7,337 nt of DNA, from assembly GCA_031258055.1 (NCBI GenBank), contig JAIRNM010000386.1:1-7337 (forward strand). Direction: 5' to 3'. The DNA is from Bifidobacteriaceae bacterium (GTDB lineage: Bacteria; Actinomycetota; Actinomycetes; Actinomycetales; WQXJ01). Under the pieces are notes generated by a model, which searched no databases, was not told where the DNA came from, and was given only the letters and a program-made list of their open reading frames with translations. Position numbers and translations under genes: made by a program. Positions 1-6,776 of this stretch are shown piece by piece; position 1 is the stretch's first letter, and the number at the start of each line of letters is the position of its first letter.

Positions 1-438
1 GACCGGGCCTATTCTAGCCGCCAATTCCAATGCAACGACTTCTCCTACGTCGGTGTGGCCATGAACGCCATCCACCTTGCCCAGGTCGGGTTGATCGACC
101 GTCGACTATTCATTTGGCATGACGACACGGAGCACGCAATCCGACTGTCGCAGGCGGGCAAGATAGTCTGTCTTCCGGGTGCGATCGTCAACCACAAGGT
201 CGAAGACGCCGATTACAACCAGGTCACCTGGAAATCCTTCTATGGACATAGGAACTTCCTCCATATGCTCCGACGCCACCACTCCCGCAGATATGTCGTC
301 TTCAAGGTCCTGGCCAACCTCTGGCGCGCCTGCCGCGCGCGCGATCCCCGGGTCCGCCGCCTCGTCTGGGACGCCACCCTCGCTGGCCTGAGAGGCCAGT
401 TGGGGATCGACCCGAGATACCGACCGGGCGCCGGATAG
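1..438 (+). CDS. Family 2 glycosyltransferase, C-terminal part (5' end outside window)
   Basis: The reading frame is open from base 1 to a TAG stop and gives 145 residues, so the N-terminal nucleotide-sugar-binding half lies upstream of the window. A GTG at 55 is an internal codon, not the start, because the residues before it (an NDFSYVG stretch) already fit the family. Visible residues 36-44 read LFIWHDDTE, the Asp-Asp-x-Glu type motif that supplies the catalytic base region in rhamnosyl- and galactofuranosyltransferase-like GT2 enzymes. It is followed by a VNHK segment and the aromatic WKSFYGHRN stretch typical of their C-terminal part. It probably adds one sugar to the lipid-linked repeat unit at the inner face of the membrane; donor and acceptor cannot be told. 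The polymerase gene starts 12 bases after the stop, so the two are probably co-transcribed. Family call is firm, substrate unknown. Confidence 0.85.
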   Translation, partial: DRAYSSRQFQCNDFSYVGVAMNAIHLAQVGLIDRRLFIWHDDTEHAIRLSQAGKIVCLPGAIVNHKVEDADYNQVTWKSFYGHRNFLHMLRRHHSRRYVVFKVLANLWRACRARDPRVRRLVWDATLAGLRGQLGIDPRYRPGAG

Positions 439-450
439 GCAGGGCACGGC

Positions 451-1842
451 ATGGCGCCAGACATTCTATTCTACTCCCTCTTGATCGAATTCGCGGTGGT
501 TTTCCTGCTGAGCCGCGGAAACTGGCTCGCGCCCTCCGTGGTATTCGTCGGAGTGTTTCTGGTAGCGGCGTTTGACCTCACGCTGATGCAAGACTACTGG
601 GCGGTCCGCCTCAGCCCTAAAACTGTCTTTGTCGTCCTCATAGGCACCGGATCATTTGCGGCCGCGGCCGAACTTGTCAAGCGGGCAATCAGAGTGCGAG
701 CCGGGTCGGCCCCGACCACGCATAGGCCACCGATTCGCAGGACGACGATACGCTTAACGCCGACCTGGACGGCCATCCTCTGCGCCGTGTACATATTCAC
801 CATTTGGTCTGTGCTCGCCTATGTCCAGGAAACGGCTTCCTCGCTCGGCGCAACGGGCGGCCTAACCGAGCTAATAGGCTACTACAACGATGTCAGCAAG
901 CGCTCGCTAGCTGACGTCCTGCCGCCGACCTGGCTGAGAGCACTTCACAGCTTCTGCATCACTTCGGGATACGTCTGGGCTTTCTCGGTGGTCGATTCGG
1001 CGGTGCACGAGCGCCGAATCGCGGTGGGTTCTTGCGCGCTGTTCGGGCTTTCCCTGATGGCCGCCTTCAGCACGGGCTCGCGCGGAGATGCGATCTCGCT
1101 CCTCATCAGCCTAGTGGTCCTTTACGTGCTCAGCGTGCGCAGGAAAGACCGGCGTTTGACGCGAAAGGTCTACGCGATCGCATTCGCCGCGCTTCTTTTG
1201 GTCGCTCTAACCTTTCAGTCCGCGGCCGGCTTGGTGGGCCGCGACTCCGGCGAATTCGGCGGTTTGGAGTATTTCTCGATCTACCTGGGCGCTCCGTTGC
1301 TCAACCTTGACCAGTGGATCGCCGCGGACTGGCCGGACCGCCTGGTGTGGGGACAGGAGACCTTTCACACCCTGTATAGCGGCTTGGGCCGCGCCCTTGG
1401 CGCGGACGCGCTGCAATATGACACTGTGCGGCCGTTCACTTCGGCGAACGGCCACGCCACCGGCAACGTCGGAACCGCGTTCTTCGACTTGTTCCACGAC
1501 TTCGGCTTGGCGGGGGTGATCGCGTTCAGCGCACTCATGGGTTGCGTCATGGCGATCTTGGCGGCGAGAGTCGACCGCAGAGTAGGGGGGGTTGACCCGC
1601 TGACAGAGGTCGTCTACGTGTTCATGCTCTTTCTGCTGGCAAGGAGCTTCTTTGCGAATTCGTGGCTCTCGGCCGTTGTTTCCCTCACATTTGTGCGAAT
1701 GCTGGTTTCTTGGTGGGTCCTATTCAAATTCTTCGGCCGACCGCGGGCCACGCTCAACACCGGGCCAATTGGCGTGGGGACCGGTTCTCCGGTGGTAAGG
1801 ATCCCGGGCGTGAATTCGGCCGGTCGCGCGTCGGCCCTGTGA
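451..1842 (+). CDS. wzy: Polysaccharide repeat-unit polymerase, Wzy / O-antigen polymerase family
   Basis: The protein has 463 residues and many hydrophobic segments, for example at about 5-22, 27-45, 58-75, 106-125, 168-183, 191-206, 214-229, 240-258, 352-372, 387-403 and 406-428, as expected for an integral membrane polymerase. A STGSRGD motif (208-213) lies between membrane segments. The long loop at about 262-350 has the family's pattern: an SIYLGAPLLNLD segment, a WGQETF segment, then a conserved-looking GNVGTAFFDLFHDFGLAG stretch. The ATG is preceded by AGGG at 441-444 with a 6-base gap, which supports this start. By family, Wzy joins lipid-linked repeat units into a chain on the outer face of the membrane. 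The last 33 residues are hydrophilic and rich in Gly and Pro. It follows the upstream glycosyltransferase by 12 bases. Wzy proteins share little sequence, so the call rests on topology and motifs; a WaaL-like O-antigen ligase is a less likely alternative. Confidence 0.82.
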   Translation: MAPDILFYSLLIEFAVVFLLSRGNWLAPSVVFVGVFLVAAFDLTLMQDYWAVRLSPKTVFVVLIGTGSFAAAAELVKRAIRVRAGSAPTTHRPPIRRTTIRLTPTWTAILCAVYIFTIWSVLAYVQETASSLGATGGLTELIGYYNDVSKRSLADVLPPTWLRALHSFCITSGYVWAFSVVDSAVHERRIAVGSCALFGLSLMAAFSTGSRGDAISLLISLVVLYVLSVRRKDRRLTRKVYAIAFAALLLVALTFQSAAGLVGRDSGEFGGLEYFSIYLGAPLLNLDQWIAADWPDRLVWGQETFHTLYSGLGRALGADALQYDTVRPFTSANGHATGNVGTAFFDLFHDFGLAGVIAFSALMGCVMAILAARVDRRVGGVDPLTEVVYVFMLFLLARSFFANSWLSAVVSLTFVRMLVSWWVLFKFFGRPRATLNTGPIGVGTGSPVVRIPGVNSAGRASAL

Positions 1843-1924
1843 TTCGCGCCGGGATTGTTGTCGCAGCGCCACGACAGCCGAATGGTCGTTCCGTTGATTC
1901 CCGGCGTCTCGCCTGGAATGCCGG

Positions 1925-1946
1925 GCGGCCCTGCTGGAAGGGTCGC
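1925..1946 (+). terminator. Candidate hairpin terminator after wzy
   Basis: An 8-base-pair stem (1925-1932 with 1939-1946, one G-T pair) closes a 6-base loop in the spacer between the convergent wzy and DUF4422 genes. No run of T follows, so it is not a classical intrinsic terminator; many high-GC actinobacteria use such U-poor hairpins. Just before it, 1846-1854 can pair with 1899-1907 around an inner 5-base-pair stem (1871-1875 with 1885-1889). The whole 180-base convergent spacer is therefore prone to structure. Function is inferred from position only. Confidence 0.35.
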
Positions 1947-2005
1947 GAACTTGCTACTGGCCAGCCAAAACGCGAGTTCGACGGCGCCTTGCCATGAACC
2001 GCTGC

Positions 2006-2025
2006 CTGGCCGGCAAGCCGGTCAG
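2006..2025 (-). terminator. Candidate hairpin at the 3' end of the DUF4422 gene
   Basis: An 8-base-pair stem (2006-2013 with 2018-2025, one G-T pair) around a 4-base CAAG loop overlaps the TGA stop of the minus-strand gene. The position fits transcription termination of that gene or a convergent stop shared with wzy. There is no T-run on either side, so the call is weak. Confidence 0.3.
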
Positions 2026-2798
2026 CGAGGCTCGGCTCCGTGGATGACACCGAATCGGCGCAGCACGAAGGAGCCGCCCTTGCGCAACCAATTCTGCGGT
2101 TCCATGAATGCCACGGGGACCTCCTTGTAAACGATGCCGTTTCGCTCGATCCAGACGTCGAGCAATAGCTCGCTGAGCCGTCCTAAGACGCGGGCTTCAA
2201 AGGATGAGTAGGAGGACATGTCCAGCTCCTGCTCGACACGGAAAAGCACATCAAACAGCCAAGCGCAGTATGCGTCGAAAAGCTCCCATTTCATGATGAA
2301 CATATTGAACATGTGCGCCCAGTTGCGCTTTAGAACTTCCGCGCAGGCCGGTGCGTAGTCCGGGTGGTGCTTTCGAATAGTGGCTATCGCGGCATCAATT
2401 CCTGCCCGGTGGTGCGCGTGAATGTAGTGGCTGTAAACGGACTCGATGATGTATCTTCTCTTCTTAGGAAGGATCACATCGGATTGAGAGAGCAGCGCCC
2501 GCGCCGCATCCCCTGTTAGGACTCTGCCCCAAGGGTCGCCGAAGCCGTGAGAACCCACAAAGTGTCGCCTATAATGCGCCAGCCCAATGTAGTCGGCCGT
2601 GAGGTTCTTCCAAGCCCAGTATGCGGCTGTGAGCTCGCAGTAATTCGGGTTTTTTGCCGAGATATTCTCGCCGGTGTCGTCTCCCTTGATCCCGATGTCG
2701 GTCGAAGCCCCGCTTCTCCCGACCTGTATCGGCAAATAGATGCCGTCCGCAGGCATCCGGTAAGGCTTATGAGCGGCAACCAAGACCTTGACCTTCAC
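2022..2798 (-). CDS. DUF4422 glycosyltransferase-like protein (capsular polysaccharide synthesis)
   Basis: From a GTG at 2798 the product has 258 residues. It begins with the family's usual MKVKVLVAAHKPY start, which is why I prefer it to the ATG at 2876; that one would add 26 low-complexity Arg/Gly-rich residues. The RBS is weak (GCAGG about 6 bases before the GTG). Motifs in order fit the DUF4422 family (PF14393) along its whole length: NPNYCELTAAYWAWKN (50-65), YIGLAHYRRHF (70-80), YIIESVYSHY (116-125), FNMFIMKWELFDAYCAWLFD (164-183), and a RVLGRLSELLLDVWIERN stretch (203-220). No signal peptide or membrane segment is seen. Members sit in capsule and exopolysaccharide loci and are regarded as glycosyltransferases; the transferred sugar is not known here. 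The gene is convergent with wzy and faces the gene-poor 2799-3470 spacer, so it should have its own promoter there. Confidence 0.85.
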   Translation of the reverse strand: MKVKVLVAAHKPYRMPADGIYLPIQVGRSGASTDIGIKGDDTGENISAKNPNYCELTAAYWAWKNLTADYIGLAHYRRHFVGSHGFGDPWGRVLTGDAARALLSQSDVILPKKRRYIIESVYSHYIHAHHRAGIDAAIATIRKHHPDYAPACAEVLKRNWAHMFNMFIMKWELFDAYCAWLFDVLFRVEQELDMSSYSSFEARVLGRLSELLLDVWIERNGIVYKEVPVAFMEPQNWLRKGGSFVLRRFGVIHGAEPR

Positions 2799-3193
2799 GC
2801 CGCGCCTGCTCTCGCGCCGACTCGTTCGTCCCTCGCCCGCATGGTCGGCGCCATGCGGCCCCAACGGATCGGCCAAGTCTCCTCCTCAATGCCTCGTCCT
2901 TGCCCGCCGGAAGCGCCCGCCCGGCGCCACCGGCCGCCCGACGAATCCTTCCCGTGTCAGCGGAACCCCGTCGCAGACTGGACCCTGGGCTGGCGGCGAC
3001 ACCATAGTATTCCACACCGACGGATTGCTGGTCCGCGGCACGGATTGGGCAGGCCACCCGCCTATGTCGGCCTGGCGACGTCCGGCAAGTGAGCCGAGCA
3101 TGTGCCGGGCGCGCGGCTGGCCCCGCGCCGCATAGGCCGGCCGCGTATTTGTGCGGCCAGTCCGACCCTGACGTGCGGGGCGCCGCGTCGCTG

Positions 3194-3219
3194 CGGGTCT
3201 GCCCGGCCGGGCGGACCCG
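3194..3219. repeat. 26-base near-perfect palindrome
   Basis: Bases 3194-3206 pair with 3207-3219 in full: 13 base pairs with a single G-T pair (3200 with 3213). The centre reads CCCGGCCGGG. This could be a hairpin (stem of about 11 pairs with a 4-base loop) or a dimer-binding operator. It lies about 400 bases upstream of the DUF4422 start and about 250 bases upstream of the glycosyltransferase start, within the gene-free spacer. No T-run follows on either strand. Confidence 0.6.
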
Positions 3220-3455
3220 GGCCACGATTACTGTTCTGGCGGGGCTGCTGGCAGCCAGCGGGCCGCAGGTCGGGGAAGCCATCAGGTCGGACGAGCCGGA
3301 CTTCGACCCGGGGCACCGGGCATGTTGGCGATACGAGGAGTGAACCGGGACCAGAACCGACTCTTGTCCCCTGCATCCTTCTCCCGGCAAACGGCTGGGC
3401 GACTACCTGGACAGCCTCTGCGAGGCGGGCACGATAGAGTGTTCCGGTGTGCTTT

Positions 3456-3462
3456 GAGGGAG
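3456..3462 (+). promoter_or_regulatory. Ribosome binding site that fixes the glycosyltransferase start
   Basis: GAGGGAG at 3456-3462 lies 8 bases before the GTG at 3471 and matches the anti-Shine-Dalgarno sequence well. The alternative in-frame GTG at 3447 lies upstream of this site and has no comparable RBS, so 3471 is the better start. Confidence 0.7.
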
Positions 3463-3470
3463 TCGCCGGC

Positions 3471-4427
3471 GTGGCCGAAGACGTGACCGTTGATATTCTC
3501 CTCGCTATCCTCAACGGGGGTGAATACTTGCGCGAGCAGCTGCGGTCGATCCAAGAGCAAACGCACTCCAACTGGCGCGTATTGGCTTCGGATGACGGAT
3601 CCACAGATGATTCGGTAAGCATTCTTCGCGACGCGATACGAAACGATCAACGGATACTTGAAGTCACAGACGGCGTCTCTTCGGGCTCGGCTGATCGCCA
3701 CTTCCGCCGCCTCCTTACCAAGACGGACGCGCCGTACATCATGTTCTGCGATCAAGACGACGTCTGGTTGCCAAACAAGGTTGAATTGTTGCTGAGAGCC
3801 TTGCGGCGACTCGAAGGCGACGTCGGCGCGGAGACTCCCATCCTGGTCTTCTCCGACGCCGTCGTGGTGGATGCCGAGCTCAACACCATAGACCATTCCT
3901 TCATGATTTACTCGCACATTGATCCCAGGCGCCTCCGGCTAAACCAGTTGCTGGCCCAGAATCCAGTTCTAGGTTGCACAATTCTGATGAATCGCGCGCT
4001 GGCCGACCTGCTTCGCAAGACACCATTGGCGTGCTATGTGCGCATGCACGACCGCTGGTCGGCGCTCGTCGCCTCGGCATTCGGACGACTTCACTACGTC
4101 GACCAGCCCACCGTGCTGTATCGGCAGCACGGCAAGAACACGGATGGTGCGAGGCGTTTTTCAATACGAGAACGGATAACGATTCGCGAGGGCATCGCTT
4201 CGGTTGGCGCATCGGTCGCCGCCGCGAGGTCTTTCCTCGAGGTGTACGGGCCGGACATGTCTTCGGAGAAGTACCAGGTCGTGCACGCCTATAGCGTGTT
4301 AGGGCAAAAGGCCCCTTTGGCGAGAGTGGTCAGCCTGTTGCGCCGTGGCATGTTGAAGGGTGGATGGGCGCGAGCGCTCGGGCAGCTAGTCTGCACAGCC
4401 TGTCTGCCGCCGATGAAAGACAGATAA
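3471..4427 (+). CDS. Family 2 glycosyltransferase (rhamnosyltransferase-like)
   Basis: From GTG 3471 the protein has 318 residues, a normal size for a soluble GT2 enzyme. The GT-A fold is evident. VDILLAILNGGEYL (7-20) is the first strand and nucleotide contact region. ASDDGSTDDS (39-48) carries the Asp residues of the donor site. FCDQDDVWLPNKV (92-104) contains the metal-binding DxD-type motif. VLGCTILMNRA (166-176), MHDRW (192-196, the likely catalytic-base region) and TVLYRQHG (214-221) complete the family pattern. The remaining 100 residues are helical and probably peripheral to the membrane; no clear transmembrane segment is seen. The pattern is common among enzymes annotated as rhamnosyltransferases in O-antigen and exopolysaccharide loci, and a rhamnose gene lies nearby, but the donor is an inference. 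It stands alone on the plus strand, convergent with the flippase. Confidence 0.88.
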   Translation: MAEDVTVDILLAILNGGEYLREQLRSIQEQTHSNWRVLASDDGSTDDSVSILRDAIRNDQRILEVTDGVSSGSADRHFRRLLTKTDAPYIMFCDQDDVWLPNKVELLLRALRRLEGDVGAETPILVFSDAVVVDAELNTIDHSFMIYSHIDPRRLRLNQLLAQNPVLGCTILMNRALADLLRKTPLACYVRMHDRWSALVASAFGRLHYVDQPTVLYRQHGKNTDGARRFSIRERITIREGIASVGASVAAARSFLEVYGPDMSSEKYQVVHAYSVLGQKAPLARVVSLLRRGMLKGGWARALGQLVCTACLPPMKDR

Positions 4428-4492
4428 AACCGTCATGCGGCGGGAAGATGGCCGCTTCAGTGCCCTGACCATGAATTCCCGAGTTGAGCCTT

Positions 4493-4529
4493 GGACCCAG
4501 ATCAAGAAGGCCTGCCGCTCAATGGGTCC
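4493..4529. terminator. Candidate hairpin in the convergent spacer between glycosyltransferase and flippase
   Basis: GGACCCA at 4493-4499 pairs perfectly with TGGGTCC at 4523-4529 across a 23-base loop. It lies about 65 bases after the glycosyltransferase stop and 30 bases after the flippase stop on the other strand, so it could serve both. The loop is long and there is no T-run. Two weaker stems lie nearby (4400-4405 with 4418-4423, overlapping the glycosyltransferase stop, and 4437-4441 with 4451-4455). Confidence 0.3.
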
Positions 4530-4558
4530 TTGCGCGCCCCAATCCTCGATAGTCCCTG

Positions 4559-5998
4559 TTACCGCAGAACCCCACGGAGTCGTTCAATCGACAGCATCAG
4601 CATTTCGTCCCGTGCCGCGCGAAGAATTGCGAGGTAGAGGACGCCGCCCGCCACTGCCTGCACGCAGGTGAGCCACAGGGAAGGCTGCGCCAAGAACCCC
4701 AGCCCCCACGTCGCCACGCCTCCCAGAGCCGCGGCCGGCGCGTAAAGCGCCGAAGGCCTCAGCGCCCGCCGGAGTGACAGCTGCTTGCGCACGGCGACGC
4801 ATTGGGCTGCGGTAACGGCAATCTCAGCGCACAGAACTGACACTGCGCCTCCAACCGAACCCAGCCTCGGGATCGCGACCAATGCGGCTCCCAGGCCGCA
4901 GGCTGCGCCCAACACGATTGCGACAGTGAATTGCCGCTCCATGCCCGTGGCAATCATAAACTGCGTGCCAATAGCGTTGCTCAGCCCAACCAGAACAATT
5001 ATCGGAGACAGGACCGCAATTGTGGGGGCGACAGGCGCGTAGCCAGGGCCTAGGAACCAGGGCACAAGGCTCGGAGCTGAAGCGGCCAGAAGGCATGCCA
5101 AGGGTAGGCATCCATACTGCGCGAAGCGCACCGAGCGGTAAATGCCATCCCGTAGCTGCTCGTGGTGTCCCAGCTGGAAGAGCGTCGCCGAGCGTGAGAG
5201 CATCACGAGCCCGATGGCTGTTATGAGTGTCATGGTCATGCGCACCACTCTGTCCGCCACGCCGAAATATGCCACCTCCGCCTCCGTGTCCAGGGGGAAT
5301 AGTGTCTTGATCAAGAGGCGCGGTAGGATGGTATAGAACGTGATCAAGAACTGGGTGATGGCGAGCGGGAGCTGAGCCCTGATGTGACCCAGGACCGACC
5401 GCAGGCTCACTCGGCCGCCTTTTGGCAGGGGACGTAGGAGTATCCACAGGAGCACATTGCCAATCAGGAGCGGCGCGATCTGAAACAAGAAATATATCGC
5501 CAGGTCGTCGGGGGTTCGCACGAACGCCACTATTAGCGCGATGCTGAGCAGCTTTACCAGACCGCCCCTGATTAGAACCGTTCGGAAGTCTTCTCGGCCT
5601 TGGTACAACCACGAAATATCACATCCGGCGGCAATTATGTTGATCAGAAGAATGGCGTAGTACAAGCGATAGGTTGGGCTGCTGAGCGTCACGCCAACGA
5701 ACGGCAGCAGCGCAAGACCGACCAGCGCTAGTCGGGCGACGACGAGTTCCCAGAAGATCTTCGCGGAGGCCGAGGAATTTCCTCTGGCGCGGGCTATCGC
5801 GCGTTGACTGTATAGGTTCAGGCCGACAGTGGCGAATATGACGAAATACTGCGACACGGCGAATGTGTACTCATATATCCCAAGATTTGTCGGGCCGAGA
5901 GCCCGTGAGGCGACCGGCAGGGTGATGAGGGGCGCGAAAATGAGCAGCAGCTGATAGGAGAGGTTGTAGAGGTAATTCTTCAGTATGCTTGCTTGCAT
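4559..5998 (-). CDS. wzx: Wzx-type flippase for lipid-linked oligosaccharide (polysaccharide biosynthesis / MOP superfamily)
   Basis: From ATG 5998 the product has 479 residues, normal for Wzx. The frame stays open to 6274, but the extra 92 residues are hydrophilic and unlike the family. The N-terminus ILKNYLYNLSYQLLLIFAPL followed by ITLPVASRALGPTNLGIYEY is the classical start of Gram-positive capsule flippases, so 5998 is chosen. The RBS is weak: AAAGG at 6013-6017 (GAAAGG from 6012) with a long gap of about 13 bases. Hydrophobic segments recur along the whole protein, about 12-14 in all, with the family's YFVIFATVGLNLYSQRAIAR stretch near residues 51-70 and DISWLYQG near 128-135. By family it moves the undecaprenyl-diphosphate-linked repeat unit to the outer leaflet for Wzy. 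It is transcribed alone on the minus strand, convergent with the glycosyltransferase gene, and has a structured leader. Confidence 0.88.
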   Translation of the reverse strand: MQASILKNYLYNLSYQLLLIFAPLITLPVASRALGPTNLGIYEYTFAVSQYFVIFATVGLNLYSQRAIARARGNSSASAKIFWELVVARLALVGLALLPFVGVTLSSPTYRLYYAILLINIIAAGCDISWLYQGREDFRTVLIRGGLVKLLSIALIVAFVRTPDDLAIYFLFQIAPLLIGNVLLWILLRPLPKGGRVSLRSVLGHIRAQLPLAITQFLITFYTILPRLLIKTLFPLDTEAEVAYFGVADRVVRMTMTLITAIGLVMLSRSATLFQLGHHEQLRDGIYRSVRFAQYGCLPLACLLAASAPSLVPWFLGPGYAPVAPTIAVLSPIIVLVGLSNAIGTQFMIATGMERQFTVAIVLGAACGLGAALVAIPRLGSVGGAVSVLCAEIAVTAAQCVAVRKQLSLRRALRPSALYAPAAALGGVATWGLGFLAQPSLWLTCVQAVAGGVLYLAILRAARDEMLMLSIERLRGVLR

Positions 5999-6385
5999 GC
6001 GGCGCGGCCGACCTTTCGGGGGAGAACACTGGAAAGGCACTTGAGAGTGTCGCTTCCTGCCGCACGGGCGGAGAGTGCGGCCCGCGGGCGGCGCTGGGCC
6101 CAGCGTCGAGGACAAGAGAGAGATCGAGGAGAGAAGGCGTGAGTCCTGGGAGGCGTCCGCATAGCCACCCATGGTGCCACAGGTGTTGCGGGAAAGCACG
6201 CGATTGCTATTCATGGTGTTTGAGGGGCAACCGGGCGCCACTCTTGGCCGCGCGCTAAACAGGCCAGCCCGCAAGAGCGGCTGACTGGACCGGGACGACG
6301 AACGTGGCCGAATGCTGACGGTCGGTCGGCGCCTGGGGCGGGGTCTCGCGGGTGGCCCGCAGGTCGGCCGGTCGTCCTTGGCCGG
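5999..6385. other. Gene-free region upstream of wzx, with consecutive inverted repeats
   Basis: This 390-base stretch should hold the wzx promoter and leader (minus strand). I find no convincing gene and no clear -35/-10 pair. Four inverted repeats follow each other closely. At 6031-6057, a 4+6 base-pair stem has a small internal loop and a TGAG tetraloop. At 6059-6081, 7 pairs close a 9-base loop. A 10-base palindrome lies at 6080-6089. At 6090-6107 the core 6092-6105 is a perfect 14-base palindrome with further flanking pairs. Next to them is a purine-rich tract at about 6108-6143 on the plus strand. The rest (about 6144-6385) is GC-rich and unremarkable, although the frame leading into the antitoxin remnant is open through it without a start codon or DNA-binding domain. 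Confidence 0.5.
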
Positions 6386-6490
6386 TTGCCGTCCATCCGG
6401 GCGAGGTGGATCGCGCCGGTTGATCCCGCGTCCAACCGCGAGGTCTTGGATTACCTCGACCGTCTGGACGAGCAGGCGCGTCAGACGTGA
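6386..6490 (+). pseudogene. VapB-like antitoxin, C-terminal remnant
   Basis: The last 34 residues before a TGA read LPSIRARWIAPVDPASNREV followed by LDYLDRLDEQARQT. This matches the toxin-wrapping tail of actinobacterial VapB antitoxins, in which a Leu-Pro start, a Val-Asp turn and a Ser/Asn-x-x-Leu-Leu-Asp helix follow the DNA-binding domain. The stop overlaps the start of the PIN-domain frame by four bases (GTGA at 6487-6490), the normal coupling in vapBC operons. Upstream the frame stays open to at least 6251, but I find no ATG and no ribbon-helix-helix or AbrB-like DNA-binding domain. The N-terminal half therefore seems deleted or frameshifted away. Recognition is by eye from a short segment. 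Confidence 0.5.
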
Positions 6491-6672
6491 TCGTTGTCGA
6501 TGTGAATGGGCTGGTCGCCGCCTTCGTCACGGGCCATGAATTCCATGAGTCAGGGCTGAGGACCCAGCGGCGAGCTCTTACGGACTTGAGCCCGGCGCTG
6601 ATACCTGATGTCGTTTGGAGTGGCTTCGTCCGGTTCGAGGGCCTGAAGACTGTGGTGCCCGAGGCGGCCTGA
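6487..6672 (+). pseudogene. VapC-like PIN-domain toxin, truncated
   Basis: The GTG at 6487 starts MIVVDVNGLVAAF, the first strand of a PIN-domain RNase with its catalytic Asp at residue 5. A helix with an HEFHES segment follows, then LIPDVVWSGFVRF, which corresponds to the mid-domain VVxxGFLR segment of VapC toxins. Immediately after this the match ends, and the frame stops after 61 residues, whereas VapC proteins have about 130-140. The later acidic residues needed to complete the metal site are missing, and I could not find them in the other frames downstream. The product is very likely inactive. It overlaps the antitoxin remnant by four bases, so the pair looks like the relic of one vapBC operon left next to rmlD. 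Confidence 0.6.
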
Positions 6673-6776
6673 CAAGTGCCGTCCGAGCCCGGCCGGCCCG
6701 TCAGGGTCGCGGATCTGGGTGGGTCGGCGCCGTCCAAGGCCTGTGAGCAGACGCGCCCGGGCCGAACGCGCGCGGG

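Larger units (their letters stand above)
2799..3470. other. About 670-base divergent spacer with no convincing gene
   Basis: This stretch lies between the divergent DUF4422 gene and the family 2 glycosyltransferase, so the promoters of both should be in it. Several long open frames cross it on both strands. Their products are Arg/Pro/Ala/Ser-rich with no domain I recognise, as expected by chance in GC-rich DNA. I see no clear -35/-10 pair; TAGAGT at 3435-3440 has a -10-like TAnnnT form but lacks a good partner. Inverted repeats are frequent: 3139-3144 with 3153-3158, the strong palindrome at 3194-3219, and 3414-3418 with 3422-3426. Two short peptide-level resemblances (about 2992-3036 and 3389-3441) might be gene debris and are discussed as findings. 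Confidence 0.6.

Noticed and set aside
2767..3390. Minus-strand open frame of 207 codons across the 2799-3470 spacer
   Set aside because: The product is Arg/Gly/Ala/Ser-rich without a recognisable domain, overlaps the start of the DUF4422 gene in another frame, and has no good RBS. Long chance frames are expected in GC-rich DNA.
3435..3440. TAGAGT as a -10 box for the glycosyltransferase
   Set aside because: No reasonable -35 element lies 16-18 bases upstream, and such hexamers are common by chance.
4435..4671. Small plus-strand frame of 78 codons after the glycosyltransferase
   Set aside because: It runs antisense into the end of wzx, has no recognisable domain and no convincing RBS.
4824..5612. 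Minus-strand open frame of 262 codons inside wzx
   Set aside because: It is a shifted frame of the flippase gene with His/Pro/Arg-rich composition. The wzx frame has the expected membrane segments throughout.
5999..6274. Longer N-terminus for the flippase from 6274
   Set aside because: The additional 92 residues are hydrophilic, run through the row of hairpins and are unlike Wzx N-termini, which begin close to the first membrane segment as at 5998.
6255..6737. Minus-strand open frame of 160 codons opposite the vapBC relic
   Set aside because: It is Pro/Ser/Thr/Arg-rich and matches no family I know, while the opposite strand has clear PIN-domain residues. It is an antisense shadow.
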